64,000 nucleotides of DNA, taken from positions 62,001 to 126,000 of the forward strand of contig JANOVM010000062.1 of assembly GCA_031417395.1 (NCBI GenBank), read 5' to 3'. The translations under genes and the position numbers were made by a program. Positions 35,302 to 44,776 of the stretch are shown piece after piece; within the stretch, counting starts at the first letter, position 1; each line of letters begins with the position of its first letter. This DNA comes from JADKIH01 sp031417395. Lineage in GTDB: Bacteria; Bacteroidota; Bacteroidia; AKYH767-A; 2013-40CM-41-45. The notes under the pieces are model-generated. The model did no database searches. It was not told the DNA's origin and saw only the letters and a program-made list of their open reading frames with translations.

Positions 35302-36075
35302 TCAGGAAGTTTTTTTGTTAATATAAGCAGTGTTTGCCTGTGCTAATGGAGTAACTACGATGTCGTTTAATACAACGTGAGCCGGACGCGTTGCTGCAAA
35401 GAAAGCAATATCGGCAATGTCTTCTGCATGTAACGGTTCATAGCCGTCATAGGTTTTCTTTGCACGTTCGGCATCGCCTTTAAAGCGTACAAGTGAAAAT
35501 TCTGTTTCCGCTGCACCCGGATCTATGGAGGTAACTTTTATTCCATGTTCGAGCATATCAATACGCATACTTTTCGTAATTGCATCAACAGCAAATTTTG
35601 TTGCACAATAAATATTGCCGCGAAAGTATGCTTCTTTTCCCGCTATAGAACTTATGTTAATGATATGTCCGCTTTTATTCGCTATCATGAGGGGCATTAT
35701 TAGTCTTGAAACATAAAGGAGTCCTTTCACATTGGTATCAATCATAATGTCCCAATCTTCCGTATTACCTTCCTGTATGGTTGACAAACCTGATGCAAGT
35801 CCGGCATTATTAACTAAAACATCAATAATTTTAAAGTCGTGAGGAAGCCCGTTTATTTCTTCTGCCGCTTTATTTTTATCGCGAACATCGAAAGGCAGAC
35901 AAACAACCTTACAGCCAAACTGTTCAATTAAATCTTTTTCTATAAGCCTTAATCGGTCTGCACGCCGGCCATTAAGAATGAGGTCGTAACCGTGCTGAGC
36001 AAATTTATACGCTATAGCTTTTCCGAAACCTGCCGTAGCACCTGTAATAAAAATTGTTTTTTTTCTGGTAGTCAT
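35302..36075 (-). CDS. Short-chain dehydrogenase (YdfG-like)
   Basis: The 257-residue NAD(P)-dependent oxidoreductase has the cofactor motif TGATAGFGKA, NNAG, the catalytic Ser in INISSIAGKEAYFRG and the YxxxK pair in YCATKFAV, so it should be active. The nearest known enzymes are YdfG-type 3-hydroxy acid/serine dehydrogenases; the substrate is not certain. It is the first gene of a pair with lnt, with 34 bp to the APC permease gene on the same strand. Confidence 0.9.
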   Translation of the reverse strand: MTTRKKTIFITGATAGFGKAIAYKFAQHGYDLILNGRRADRLRLIEKDLIEQFGCKVVCLPFDVRDKNKAAEEINGLPHDFKIIDVLVNNAGLASGLSTIQEGNTEDWDIMIDTNVKGLLYVSRLIMPLMIANKSGHIINISSIAGKEAYFRGNIYCATKFAVDAITKSMRIDMLEHGIKVTSIDPGAAETEFSLVRFKGDAERAKKTYDGYEPLHAEDIADIAFFAATRPAHVVLNDIVVTPLAQANTAYINKKTS

Positions 36076-36109
36076 AATGTTTTACGCAATTTAATCTGCG
36101 TTAATCGTT

Positions 36110-38029
36110 TCAAATTTTAGATTCAGTTTTCTGCAAATTCAGCCTGCTGTTTTTATAACTATAGGCAAAATAAATAATTAATCCTGTTACAAGCCAGATT
36201 GTAAAGCCCATCCAATTGCTTACACCCATTTCACTCATCATGTAAAGACAGGAAATAAGTCCAAGCAACGGTATGAGTGATAGATTTTTTTTCACAGATA
36301 AATAAGAAAAAATCAGTGCAGTAATCAGGAAAATCCAGGTTGGGATTTTATGGCGGAAGAGATTCCAGCCGCTTTCTGTTTTTTTAAATTCAGGTATTGT
36401 TAGCGCTTGTAGAAAAGATGCATATTTGTTTTCATCCAGACCTTTTACATAAGCATCCATATCTGAATTTTCTGAAAGAAACCCTTCTTTATCTTCCAAT
36501 GTAATTTTATCTTTTACTACCTGTAACTCATCTTTGGTCAGGCGACTTATGAAATCACTTTGAGAAACGGTAACAGGAGTATTTTGGAGAAAATCAAGAG
36601 TGCTTTTTTTATTATACGTAAGAGAAAGAACGATACCTAAAATTAATAAAGGAGTAAAAAAGTACTTTGAATTTGCATACGGTATTGTAAACTTTCCTTT
36701 GGGCCTGTCTTTCATAGTCTCCAGTTTCAGCACTCCGGCACATACAAGCACAAAAGCAAAGAGTGTTCCTATGCTGCATAAATCTGTTACAACAGTAAGG
36801 TTCATAAACAAAGCAGGAACAGCAACTACAAATCCTGTTACAATTGTTGCAAAGGATGGAGTTTTATACTTCGGATGAATGGTGGAGAATTTTTTCGGTA
36901 AAAGTCCGTCGCGGCTCATGCTCATCCAGATTCTGGGTTGACCGAGCTGAAAGACGAGCAATACACTTGCCATGGCAACAATTGCGCTGACTGCTATAAT
37001 ACCGCTCAGCCAGTTCATATGTAGTTTCTGAAATACAAAAGCCAGCGGATCTCCAACACCCAATTCACTGTAATTGACCATACCTGTCAGAACTAAAGCA
37101 ATAACAACATACAGTATGGTACAAATAATAATGGCCCACATCATTCCTCTTGGAAGGTCGCGCTGAGGATTTTTACATTCTTCAGCAGTAGTACTGATGG
37201 CATCAAAACCTATGTAAGCAAAAAAGACGGCGGAAACTCCTTTTAGCACTCCGGGTATTCCATTGGGAAGGAAGGGATGCCAGTTTTCTGTATTGACATA
37301 AAAAGCTCCTACAATAATGACAAGCAAAACTACAGACACTTTAATAAAGACCATAATATTGCCTGCATTTTTTGATTCTTTCATGCCCCTATATACAAGC
37401 CAGGTAATTAATACGATTATGAGCAAAGCCGGAAAATCAGCAACAATATGAAGTCCAAGGAATACCGGTGCATGCTGCCAGGCCATGTAAGCACTTTGCA
37501 CTGCAGGCTCCAGGTTTTCAAAGACTTTTCCACTCGCCAATAAGATTTCTGCTTTAGCATTTCCTCTCATGGCTGAAAGGAAGTCCATGGTCATCCATTC
37601 AGGTAAATGTACTCCGCTGCTATCCAGTAAGCCGGTAAAGTAATCAGACCACGATATGGCTACGGTAATATTGCCAATACCATATTCCATTATAAGAGCC
37701 CAGCCAATAATCCAGGCAACAATTTCACCGAAAGCTACATAGCTATAAGTATAGGCGCTTCCTGAAACCGGAACTATGGATGCAAATTCAGCATAAGCAA
37801 AAGCAGCAAAACTACAGGCAATTGCAGTAAATATAAACAGAAGCACCACACCGGGGCCTCCGGCTGCGCTTGCATTGCCAATTGTGCTGAAAATTCCGGC
37901 TCCTACAATAGCAGCAATTCCGAAAGCAGTCAGGTCTTTTACCCCTAAATGCCTTGCAAGAGAATCCTTATCCCTGTCGGAGGACTCTTTCATTATTCCT
38001 GAAACAGTTTTTTTACGAAATAAATTCAT
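36110..38029 (-). CDS. APC-family amino acid permease with extra C-terminal insert
   Basis: The 639-residue transporter is of the cationic amino acid transporter type. The N-terminus carries AFGIAAIVGAGIFSTIG, the first-helix substrate motif, and later FFAYIGFDAISTTAEECKNPQRDLPRG, a family signature; about 12-14 membrane helices are predicted. Between two C-terminal helices, residues ~475-565 form a polar, Asp/Lys-rich stretch (SQSDFISRLTKDELQ, ENSDMDAYVKGL) that the usual family members lack. A perfect -7 box is 26 bp upstream with a TTG near -33 at 17-bp spacing. The substrate is probably an amino acid, not further defined. Confidence 0.9.
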   Translation of the reverse strand: MNLFRKKTVSGIMKESSDRDKDSLARHLGVKDLTAFGIAAIVGAGIFSTIGNASAAGGPGVVLLFIFTAIACSFAAFAYAEFASIVPVSGSAYTYSYVAFGEIVAWIIGWALIMEYGIGNITVAISWSDYFTGLLDSSGVHLPEWMTMDFLSAMRGNAKAEILLASGKVFENLEPAVQSAYMAWQHAPVFLGLHIVADFPALLIIVLITWLVYRGMKESKNAGNIMVFIKVSVVLLVIIVGAFYVNTENWHPFLPNGIPGVLKGVSAVFFAYIGFDAISTTAEECKNPQRDLPRGMMWAIIICTILYVVIALVLTGMVNYSELGVGDPLAFVFQKLHMNWLSGIIAVSAIVAMASVLLVFQLGQPRIWMSMSRDGLLPKKFSTIHPKYKTPSFATIVTGFVVAVPALFMNLTVVTDLCSIGTLFAFVLVCAGVLKLETMKDRPKGKFTIPYANSKYFFTPLLILGIVLSLTYNKKSTLDFLQNTPVTVSQSDFISRLTKDELQVVKDKITLEDKEGFLSENSDMDAYVKGLDENKYASFLQALTIPEFKKTESGWNLFRHKIPTWIFLITALIFSYLSVKKNLSLIPLLGLISCLYMMSEMGVSNWMGFTIWLVTGLIIYFAYSYKNSRLNLQKTESKI

Positions 38030-38055
38030 AAAAGCTCTTTTTTTTGTTAGCCGAA

Positions 38056-38063
38056 CAAATGTA
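38056..38063 (-). promoter_or_regulatory. -7 box TACATTTG with TTG 17 bp upstream, APC permease promoter
   Basis: TACATTTG on the minus strand, 26 bp before the ATG at 38029; a TTG (plus-strand CAA at 38081-38083) lies 17 bp further upstream, close to the 19-bp ideal. Confidence 0.5.
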
Positions 38064-38079
38064 AAAAGATATTCTTACC

Positions 38080-39393
38080 TCAAAAGGGCTTTTTTTTCCT
38101 TTTGAGAAATGGAAAACGGTTTAAGAAATTTTCCCTGTTATAAAAATGGATGAATATGAAAGCCAGAGAAGGCAAAGCAACTATTCTATATCGAACTATT
38201 GCTCCCAAAATTGGCGTAATAAGACCTATCAAAATAAACAATAACAAAACAAAAACGATGTTGAACATCAGAAATGGAATCGTTTCTTTTTTTACCCGAC
38301 GGAAACTTAGAACACTGATAATTAACATAAATACTATTAAAAGGTTTTCCAGGGCAGAAAGCAATACCATTGGATTTCCATGTACATCTGTCAAAAATGG
38401 TCTTAAAAAAGTATTAATGAATGCTTTAGGTGAATTGACCATAATGGAAGGACCACTGCATTCAAATACAGGAGGGGGGACCATTGTAGCTGCATGTTGT
38501 TCTCCAATTTCAATAAAGTTTTTTTGCTTGTAGTAAATAAGGGCTGCAACATTGTAATCGTCGTTATAATGATATAGGTTAAAAGCAGTAATAAAATAAA
38601 TGGCATAGATTACTATGAAAGTAATAATTGTTTTTGGCGTACTCCAATTTCTTGTAATCCACCAGGCAAATAATGCAGGTAAAATTAAAGCAAGTACATA
38701 TGCTTTTGTGAAAACCAATATGGTCAAGCCAATTAGCAAGTAAAACAAGCGTCTTTTTGTGAAACCATGCAGTAAGATTTGAGAATAGGAGTATAGCAAT
38801 ATTCCGAATCCTGTTATTAATAAACCATCTTTTAAGAGCCCTGATCCCCAGAATAATAAGGAAGGCATCATAAAAGTAAAAACCAATAGTTCGGTTTTCT
38901 TATCCTCGCAATAAGAAATAAAAGTTTTGTAAAGGCAAATGAGGCCGGTAAATGAAATGAAATTAATAAAAATTACATGAACGTAATAATGTCCAAAGGA
39001 AAAGAAACGGAAAAATGCATTTAGCCTCACAAGGGTTTTATTGTCATTATACAATGGACTTGTATTCAGCCATGCCATCATATCCATATAATAATGAAGT
39101 ATGTCGGGCGATTTACCTTGAATTCCCGTAAACATTCTTATAAAGTCTGCCGGGCGGGTAAACAGGCTATCAAACATAATTTTACTGTCCGTAAAAAATT
39201 TGAATGAATCAGCATCTTTATAGTTTGTGTAATAATAGGTGTAAAGCAATCCAAGTAAAATTCCTGATAAACACTTTAATAGGAAAAACGCCCCCGGTAA
39301 CCAGGCTTTTACACCCCCGGTTTTGAAAAAATTACTTTTTCGAATAATATAATAAAAAAAAATAGTGTAGATGCACGTCAGTACTATTTCCAT
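38080..39393 (-). CDS. EpsG/GT-C-like polytopic membrane protein
   Basis: The 437-residue protein has about ten membrane helices with short loops. The motif PSLLFWGSGLLKDGLL and a C-terminal GAIVRYRIVALPSLAFIFIHFY (a helix-turn that ends many GT-C/EpsG-type proteins) suggest a polyprenyl-linked sugar transferase or polysaccharide polymerase. The assignment rests on layout, not on catalytic residues. It is single, diverges from purL with 91 bp between the starts, and has no polysaccharide neighbours here. Confidence 0.55.
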   Translation of the reverse strand: MEIVLTCIYTIFFYYIIRKSNFFKTGGVKAWLPGAFFLLKCLSGILLGLLYTYYYTNYKDADSFKFFTDSKIMFDSLFTRPADFIRMFTGIQGKSPDILHYYMDMMAWLNTSPLYNDNKTLVRLNAFFRFFSFGHYYVHVIFINFISFTGLICLYKTFISYCEDKKTELLVFTFMMPSLLFWGSGLLKDGLLITGFGILLYSYSQILLHGFTKRRLFYLLIGLTILVFTKAYVLALILPALFAWWITRNWSTPKTIITFIVIYAIYFITAFNLYHYNDDYNVAALIYYKQKNFIEIGEQHAATMVPPPVFECSGPSIMVNSPKAFINTFLRPFLTDVHGNPMVLLSALENLLIVFMLIISVLSFRRVKKETIPFLMFNIVFVLLLFILIGLITPILGAIVRYRIVALPSLAFIFIHFYNRENFLNRFPFLKRKKKPF

Positions 39394-39484
39394 AAATTTT
39401 TCAAAACTCTTTTATAATTATCGAAGCGATCAAAAGTAGAGAATTAATTTATCACTATTTTCGTAACGTAAATATAAAGGAATT

Positions 39485-41713
39485 ATGTCAGATACTATGG
39501 AAGCCGCTGTTACAGTAGATACAGCAAAAGAACTTGGATTATTACCGGAAGAATATGAAAAAATTGTTGCTTTGCTCGGCAGGGTACCCAATTTTACGGA
39601 GTTAAGCATTTACAGTGTTATGTGGAGTGAACACTGCTCCTATAAAAATTCTATCGTTTGGCTAAAGACCTTACCGAAAGAAGGACCTCATATGCTGGCA
39701 ACGGCCGGACAAGAAAACGCCGGACTTGTTGCTATTGGCAACGGTTTGGCTTGTGCTTTTAAAATAGAATCTCATAACCATCCATCTGCTCTGGAGCCTT
39801 ATCAGGGAGCGGCGACCGGTGTTGGCGGCATCAACCGCGATATTTTTACTATGGGAGCCAGACCTATTGCTCAATTGAATTCACTGCGCTTCGGAAATCC
39901 TGATCTCGAGAAAACAAAATGGCTGCTACGAGGTGTGGTAAAAGGTATTGGCGACTATGGCAATGCTTTTGGAGTGCCAACGGTTGGCGGTGAACTTTTC
40001 TTTGACGAATGTTATAATGTTAACCCACTCGTTAATGCCATGTCTGCCGGTATTGTTGAAGTTGGAAAAACTGTTTCTGCTACTTCTTTCGGTATTGGTA
40101 ATCCTGTTTTTATCGTTGGTTCAGCAACAGGAAAAGATGGCATTCATGGAGCGACTTTCGCTTCCGGTGATTTGCATAAGGATTCTGCAGAAGATCTTCC
40201 TTCCGTTCAGGTCGGCGATCCTTTTACAGAAAAACTTTTATTGGAAGCAACGTTGGAAGTGATTGCCAGTGATGCTGTTGTTGGTATGCAGGATATGGGC
40301 GCTGCCGGTATAATCTGTTCTACATCGGAAATGTCCGCCAAAGGTCAGAGTGGAATGAATATTTATCTCGACAAAGTTCCTACGCGTCAGGGGAATATGC
40401 AACCCTGGGAAATTCTTCTCAGTGAATCGCAGGAGCGCATGTTAATCGTTGTGAAAAAAGGAAGAGAAAAAGATGTATTGAAGATTTTCAGCAAGTGGGA
40501 TTTAAATTGTGTGCAGATAGGCGAAGTTACTTCCGGTCAGGAATTGAAATTCTATATGAACAATGATTTAGTTGCAAGAGTTCCTGCTGAATCGCTCGTT
40601 CTTGGTGGAGGAGCTCCTGTTTATGAAAGAGAATATTCCGTTCCGGCTTATTTCTATGAGAATAAAAAATTCAATATTGATTCTGTTGAAGAGCCTGAAG
40701 ATCTTAAGGAAGTTGCTGATTTCCTCTTGGGGCATCCAAATATTGCATCCAAAAAATGGGTCTATGAGCAATACGATTCCATGGTTGGAACAGTTAATAT
40801 GACTACCAATGCACCCTCTGATGCAGCAATTGTAAATGTTAAGAATACAAACAGTGCCCTCGCGCTGACAGTTGATTGCAATTCCCGTTATGTTTATTCC
40901 GATCCTGAACAGGGCTGTGCAATTGCTGTTGCTGAAGCTGCAAGGAATATTGTATGCAGCGGAGGTGAACCTTCTGCAATTACCAATTGCCTGAACTTTG
41001 GAAATCCATACAATAAAGAAGTGTATTGGCAATTTGTTCATGCCATTAAAGGTATGTCGAAAGCCTGTCGAAAATTCCAGACGCCTGTTACAGGAGGTAA
41101 TGTGAGTTTTTATAACCAGAGTTCCGACGAAGGTCCTGTTTTTCCAACGCCTACTATTGGAATGCTCGGTGTTCTTGAGAATAAGAATAATAGAATGACG
41201 CTCGATTTCAAAAATTCAGGCGACAGCATTTTCCTGATTGGTAAATCAGTTGACGATATCAGTTCTTCCGAATACCTATATTCTTTTCACAAGATAAAAA
41301 ATTCCGGCGCTCCTTATTTTGATTTAGACGTTGAATTTGAAGTTCAAAAAATCATTAAGCAATTGATACGAAAAAAATTAATTGCTTCTGCTCACGATGT
41401 TTCTGACGGAGGACTCTTTATCACATTGGCAGAATCATCCATGCCGCGCAACCTGGGTTTCTCCATTGAAACAGATTTCGACTGTCGTGCCGATGCTTTC
41501 CTTTTCGGCGAAGCACAAAGCAGAATTGTCGTTTCAGTAAGTCCTGAAAAGCTAGATGACTTTGTTGAATTAATTGCTGATTCCGATATTGAATTTTCAA
41601 ATATTGGAACGGTGACGGAAGGACCGATATTGATTGACGAGCAATCGTTCGGGCATATTAGCGATGCTAAGATGATTTATGAAAATAGAATCGGAGATTT
41701 AATGAAAAAGTAA
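39485..41713 (+). CDS. purL: Phosphoribosylformylglycinamidine synthase II
   Basis: PurL catalyses the fourth step of purine synthesis (FGAR to FGAM, with ammonia supplied by PurQ). The 742-residue length is that of the small PurL that works with separate PurS and PurQ; neither is in the window. Motifs: VMWSEHCSYKNS, ESHNHPSALEPYQGAATGVGG, MGARPIAQLNSLRFG, VGGELFFDECYN and the C-terminal ASAHDVSDGGLF. A 7/8 -7 box (TATTTTCG) is ~25 bp upstream of the start. The flanks are non-coding on the 3' side with the repeat cluster at 41841-41914. Confidence 0.95.
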   Translation: MSDTMEAAVTVDTAKELGLLPEEYEKIVALLGRVPNFTELSIYSVMWSEHCSYKNSIVWLKTLPKEGPHMLATAGQENAGLVAIGNGLACAFKIESHNHPSALEPYQGAATGVGGINRDIFTMGARPIAQLNSLRFGNPDLEKTKWLLRGVVKGIGDYGNAFGVPTVGGELFFDECYNVNPLVNAMSAGIVEVGKTVSATSFGIGNPVFIVGSATGKDGIHGATFASGDLHKDSAEDLPSVQVGDPFTEKLLLEATLEVIASDAVVGMQDMGAAGIICSTSEMSAKGQSGMNIYLDKVPTRQGNMQPWEILLSESQERMLIVVKKGREKDVLKIFSKWDLNCVQIGEVTSGQELKFYMNNDLVARVPAESLVLGGGAPVYEREYSVPAYFYENKKFNIDSVEEPEDLKEVADFLLGHPNIASKKWVYEQYDSMVGTVNMTTNAPSDAAIVNVKNTNSALALTVDCNSRYVYSDPEQGCAIAVAEAARNIVCSGGEPSAITNCLNFGNPYNKEVYWQFVHAIKGMSKACRKFQTPVTGGNVSFYNQSSDEGPVFPTPTIGMLGVLENKNNRMTLDFKNSGDSIFLIGKSVDDISSSEYLYSFHKIKNSGAPYFDLDVEFEVQKIIKQLIRKKLIASAHDVSDGGLFITLAESSMPRNLGFSIETDFDCRADAFLFGEAQSRIVVSVSPEKLDDFVELIADSDIEFSNIGTVTEGPILIDEQSFGHISDAKMIYENRIGDLMKK

Positions 41714-41840
41714 ATCATACGGTTGTCGTTTTGACTTTTCGATTACATCATTAGGGAATACTATTTTCATTCATTCTTTAAGTTTTTATCGATTTTTTTT
41801 TTTGGATTTGAATAAATATATTTCGAATCAGGTAAATGAC

Positions 41841-41914
41841 TAACCTTCGGTTACGTATAGGAACCATCCTTCGGCTAGGCTCAGGAACCGCCCTTCGGCT
41901 GCGCTCAGGGAACG
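41841..41914 (+). repeat. CTTCGGCT..GCTCA repeat cluster, third copy
   Basis: Three degenerate units: AACCTTCGGTTACGTATA, GGAACCATCCTTCGGCTA plus GGCTCA, and GGAACCGCCCTTCGGCTG plus CGCTCA, then GGGAACGGGG. They have the same orientation as the cluster at 29441-29551 and lie in the gap after purL. Confidence 0.7.
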
Positions 41915-42001
41915 GGGATCATTTAAAAATTCACAAAACCTTCCAGTTCGGAGTATAGTTTACGATTTCTTTTAAAAGCCAAAAGATTCTTATTTTCCTT
42001 A

Positions 42002-43120
42002 TTAATAATTGTTGAAATTAACCGGAAGATTATAATACATTCCAACGGTATTACCATTGAGCCTGCCGGGAATCCAATCCGGCATTAAATTTATTACCCG
42101 TAGGAGTTCCTCGTCGCAACCATAACCAAGTCCTCGAATAATAGAAGCATTTTTTATTTTTCCTTCTTTCGTTACTAAGAAAGTAGCAAATACTCTACCT
42201 GATATTTTGTTTTCTTTTGCTTTGGCGGGGAGTTTTACCTTTTGAAGGAACATAAACAATTTTTCTTCTCCTCCGGGAAAAGAGGGCATAATTAGTTCTT
42301 TAGATATTGAATCATTTGCCATCAATTCTGATATTTGATTTGAAGTCAAAATTAATTCCAAAGAAGAATCTGCATCAGCATCACTAATTGAAGCGTTGCA
42401 ATGTTTAATAAATAATTTATTTGATTCTGTATCACCTAACTTTTTTGCGTTTCTCCAATCATTGCAAGCACCCAGCGTATCGTGAGTTTTAAATTTGAGG
42501 ACACCACGATTATAAAGAGCGTCAATATCCGTTGCATTTGAAGTTATCGCTTTTGTGAAATAATCAATTGCTTTTAGTGTATCGCCTTTATTTAATGATT
42601 CAACCCCAATATTATAATTTTCTTTATTGGTTGTTTGTAAAGGTCGAGAAGGATTTGAAGGACCTTCACTAATTTTAAAGCTTACCGGCAAAGTAAATTG
42701 AACATTTACTGGGATATTATTTTGTTTACCGGGTGTCCAATCCGGCATTCCGTTTATTAGGCTAAGGACAGCTTCATCCAATCCGTTTCCCAAACCTCTT
42801 AAAATTTTTGCATCTTGAACTTTTCCTTCTTTTGAAATAACAAATGTAACGTACACTTTTCCCGTTATACCATTATTCCTGGCTTCTCTTGGGTACTTAA
42901 CTTGACATAAATACTTAAATAATTCTTCTTCTCCGCCGGGAAATTCAGGCATCTGTTCAACAACAGTAAAGACAAGATTATTTTGATTATTAACTTTATT
43001 TGTGTCGGTCTGTCCCATTGTAAAAAATGGGCAGACAAAAAGAAAGAGTTTGAAAAAGTTTCTAAATAAAATAATGCAATAAGAATTCTTGCTAACCCTT
43101 ATTGCTTTATTTTTATTCAT
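42002..43120 (-). CDS. TonB_C-TPR-TonB_C protein
   Basis: The 372-residue protein has a signal-like hydrophobic N-terminus (CIILFRNFFKLFLFVCPFF). Residues ~55-150 are a TonB C-terminal domain (EMPEFPGGEEELFKYL, VYVTFVISKEGKVQDAKILRG). Residues ~165-230 hold TPR-like repeats (GVESLNKGDTLKAIDYFTKA, ALYNRGVLKFKTHDTLGAC). A second TonB_C domain (~280-370, MPSFPGGEEKLFMFL, VFATFLVTKEGKIKNASIIRG) ends the protein. It is not a classical TonB, since the membrane anchor and Pro-rich spacer are absent. It is probably periplasmic or secreted; it may be co-transcribed with the TlpA-like gene 26 bp upstream. Confidence 0.75.
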   Translation of the reverse strand: MNKNKAIRVSKNSYCIILFRNFFKLFLFVCPFFTMGQTDTNKVNNQNNLVFTVVEQMPEFPGGEEELFKYLCQVKYPREARNNGITGKVYVTFVISKEGKVQDAKILRGLGNGLDEAVLSLINGMPDWTPGKQNNIPVNVQFTLPVSFKISEGPSNPSRPLQTTNKENYNIGVESLNKGDTLKAIDYFTKAITSNATDIDALYNRGVLKFKTHDTLGACNDWRNAKKLGDTESNKLFIKHCNASISDADADSSLELILTSNQISELMANDSISKELIMPSFPGGEEKLFMFLQKVKLPAKAKENKISGRVFATFLVTKEGKIKNASIIRGLGYGCDEELLRVINLMPDWIPGRLNGNTVGMYYNLPVNFNNY

Positions 43121-43146
43121 TTGAATTTTATAAAAAAATGTTGAAA

Positions 43147-44580
43147 TTATTTTTTATTAAGTCCCTCTTCATGATTTATAAACTCACTCACCTTATCCGT
43201 ATCCAGTCGTTTGGCTATGATTCTTTTCTGTTCATCTAACAGATAAAGAACCGGTGTAGAATAAATATCATAATAATTTCTGAAGTTGGTATTGTTGTAT
43301 AGATCGGAAACATTCACCCATTTCAATTTATTGTCTATTATAAATTTTTTCCAAAGTTCAATATCAGATTCTATTCCTACAGAAAAAACTTCAATACTTA
43401 TGCCTTTGGTTTTAACGCTGTCGTAATAATGTGAGAGTTTTGGAATTTCAATTTTGCAATGACTGCAGGTAGGATCCCAGAAAACAAGAATAGTATATTT
43501 CGCTTTTATTTTACTAAGGTCATGTAATTTTAAACCGGTATCAGGCATGACTAAGTTGTAAGCAGGTTCGCCGAGAATGTTCGGTTTAATTTTCATTACT
43601 CGCTCGTGAATCTTGGCTTTTAATGTTGAATCTGCCCAGTAAGCATCGCTGGACAGATAATATTTTTCTGCAATGTGGACGAATATTTTATCGTAGCCCA
43701 TTATTTTAGAAGTCTCATAATAATTTGCCAGTGTAGCAACGGAATATTTAAAAACTTCTTTATTGGCTTTTGATTTTTCAATAATGGTATCAACAGCAAC
43801 AATAATTGAATCAGGAAGAGGAACAGTCAGTTGCTGGGTATATGTTTTTATTTTCGAGTAGAACAGAGGTGTCCGCAGTAATCGGTCATCACCGAAATCA
43901 AGATAATCTAAATAGTGTAATTTATAATATCGGAATTGAAAAGTTGAATCAGTAATATTTCCATTGGCATCCTTTGGAGCTTCCGGTATTTCAGGTTCCT
44001 GCATGGTGCGAATAATTTTTGCCATGAAGGTATTCGGGTAATCGGTAATAATTTTCAATCGATATTCTTTTACTTGCTTGTCCGCTTCACCCATTTTTTT
44101 CTTTAGCATGGCTGCAGAATCCTTATTGTCTTTGTAAATATCCATGCGGTTTTTCAACAACTGACTTTCTGTAGTCTTTGCAATAATAAAGCGCTGGTGA
44201 TCGTTGAATAATTTATTTTCTATTGATCCGGTTACCTTCATACTGGTAATGTAATTGATGGTATCGGTTTCTACAGTAAATTTTTCATTGTTGACGATAA
44301 CTTCAAAGTAAGTTTTTCCGGGAAGTACAATAAGGTAAATACCTCCTGGAAGAGTATCTTTCCCTTTGAAAGTTGCCCAGCCGTTAGCATCAAGTTTAAC
44401 AGTATCGCGCACGTATTGTTTTTCACCGTAATGGTTACCAAGGTAGATGGCTGAATCACGCAAACCATTAATGTGCACCTTGATTTCATATCCGCCGGAT
44501 GCAGAAGCGCTATTTAAAAAAAGAGAAAAAATTGTGAAACAAGAAAGGAGAAAGTAATGTAGTTTGTTATTATTTTTCAT
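43147..44580 (-). CDS. TlpA-like thioredoxin protein with N-terminal DUF4369-type domain
   Basis: The 477-residue protein has a signal peptide (LHYFLLSCFTIFSLFLNSASA), an N-terminal domain like DUF4369 (residues ~28-130, HINGLRDSAIYLGNHYGEK), a helical middle (~140-330, like DUF5106) and a C-terminal thioredoxin fold with the redox pair in WDPTCSHCKIEIPKL and cis-Pro in YSTPVLYLLD. It is expected in the periplasm as a disulfide reductase or resilience protein. The TonB_C/TPR gene lies 26 bp downstream. Confidence 0.85.
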   Translation of the reverse strand: MKNNNKLHYFLLSCFTIFSLFLNSASASGGYEIKVHINGLRDSAIYLGNHYGEKQYVRDTVKLDANGWATFKGKDTLPGGIYLIVLPGKTYFEVIVNNEKFTVETDTINYITSMKVTGSIENKLFNDHQRFIIAKTTESQLLKNRMDIYKDNKDSAAMLKKKMGEADKQVKEYRLKIITDYPNTFMAKIIRTMQEPEIPEAPKDANGNITDSTFQFRYYKLHYLDYLDFGDDRLLRTPLFYSKIKTYTQQLTVPLPDSIIVAVDTIIEKSKANKEVFKYSVATLANYYETSKIMGYDKIFVHIAEKYYLSSDAYWADSTLKAKIHERVMKIKPNILGEPAYNLVMPDTGLKLHDLSKIKAKYTILVFWDPTCSHCKIEIPKLSHYYDSVKTKGISIEVFSVGIESDIELWKKFIIDNKLKWVNVSDLYNNTNFRNYYDIYSTPVLYLLDEQKRIIAKRLDTDKVSEFINHEEGLNKK

Positions 44581-44776
44581 AGTTGATGTGTGGGCTTATT
44601 GTTTTATTGGGGCTAATTTAAGATTGAAGTATGAAGTATTGATAAAGGGAAAGGTCTTTTGAGTTAATAATATTAACATTTATTGGGAATAACCTGAGAA
44701 TAGGGTTAATTGCCATAAAAAAGGCACAAAACAGCAGCCAATTATTTTTTATCTAAAATTTTCTTAGTGTAAGCAA

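Noticed and set aside
41820..41850. tRNA-like TTCGAATC stretch after purL
   Set aside because: No matching acceptor stem or anticodon arm could be found around it; it belongs to the repeat-bearing gap.
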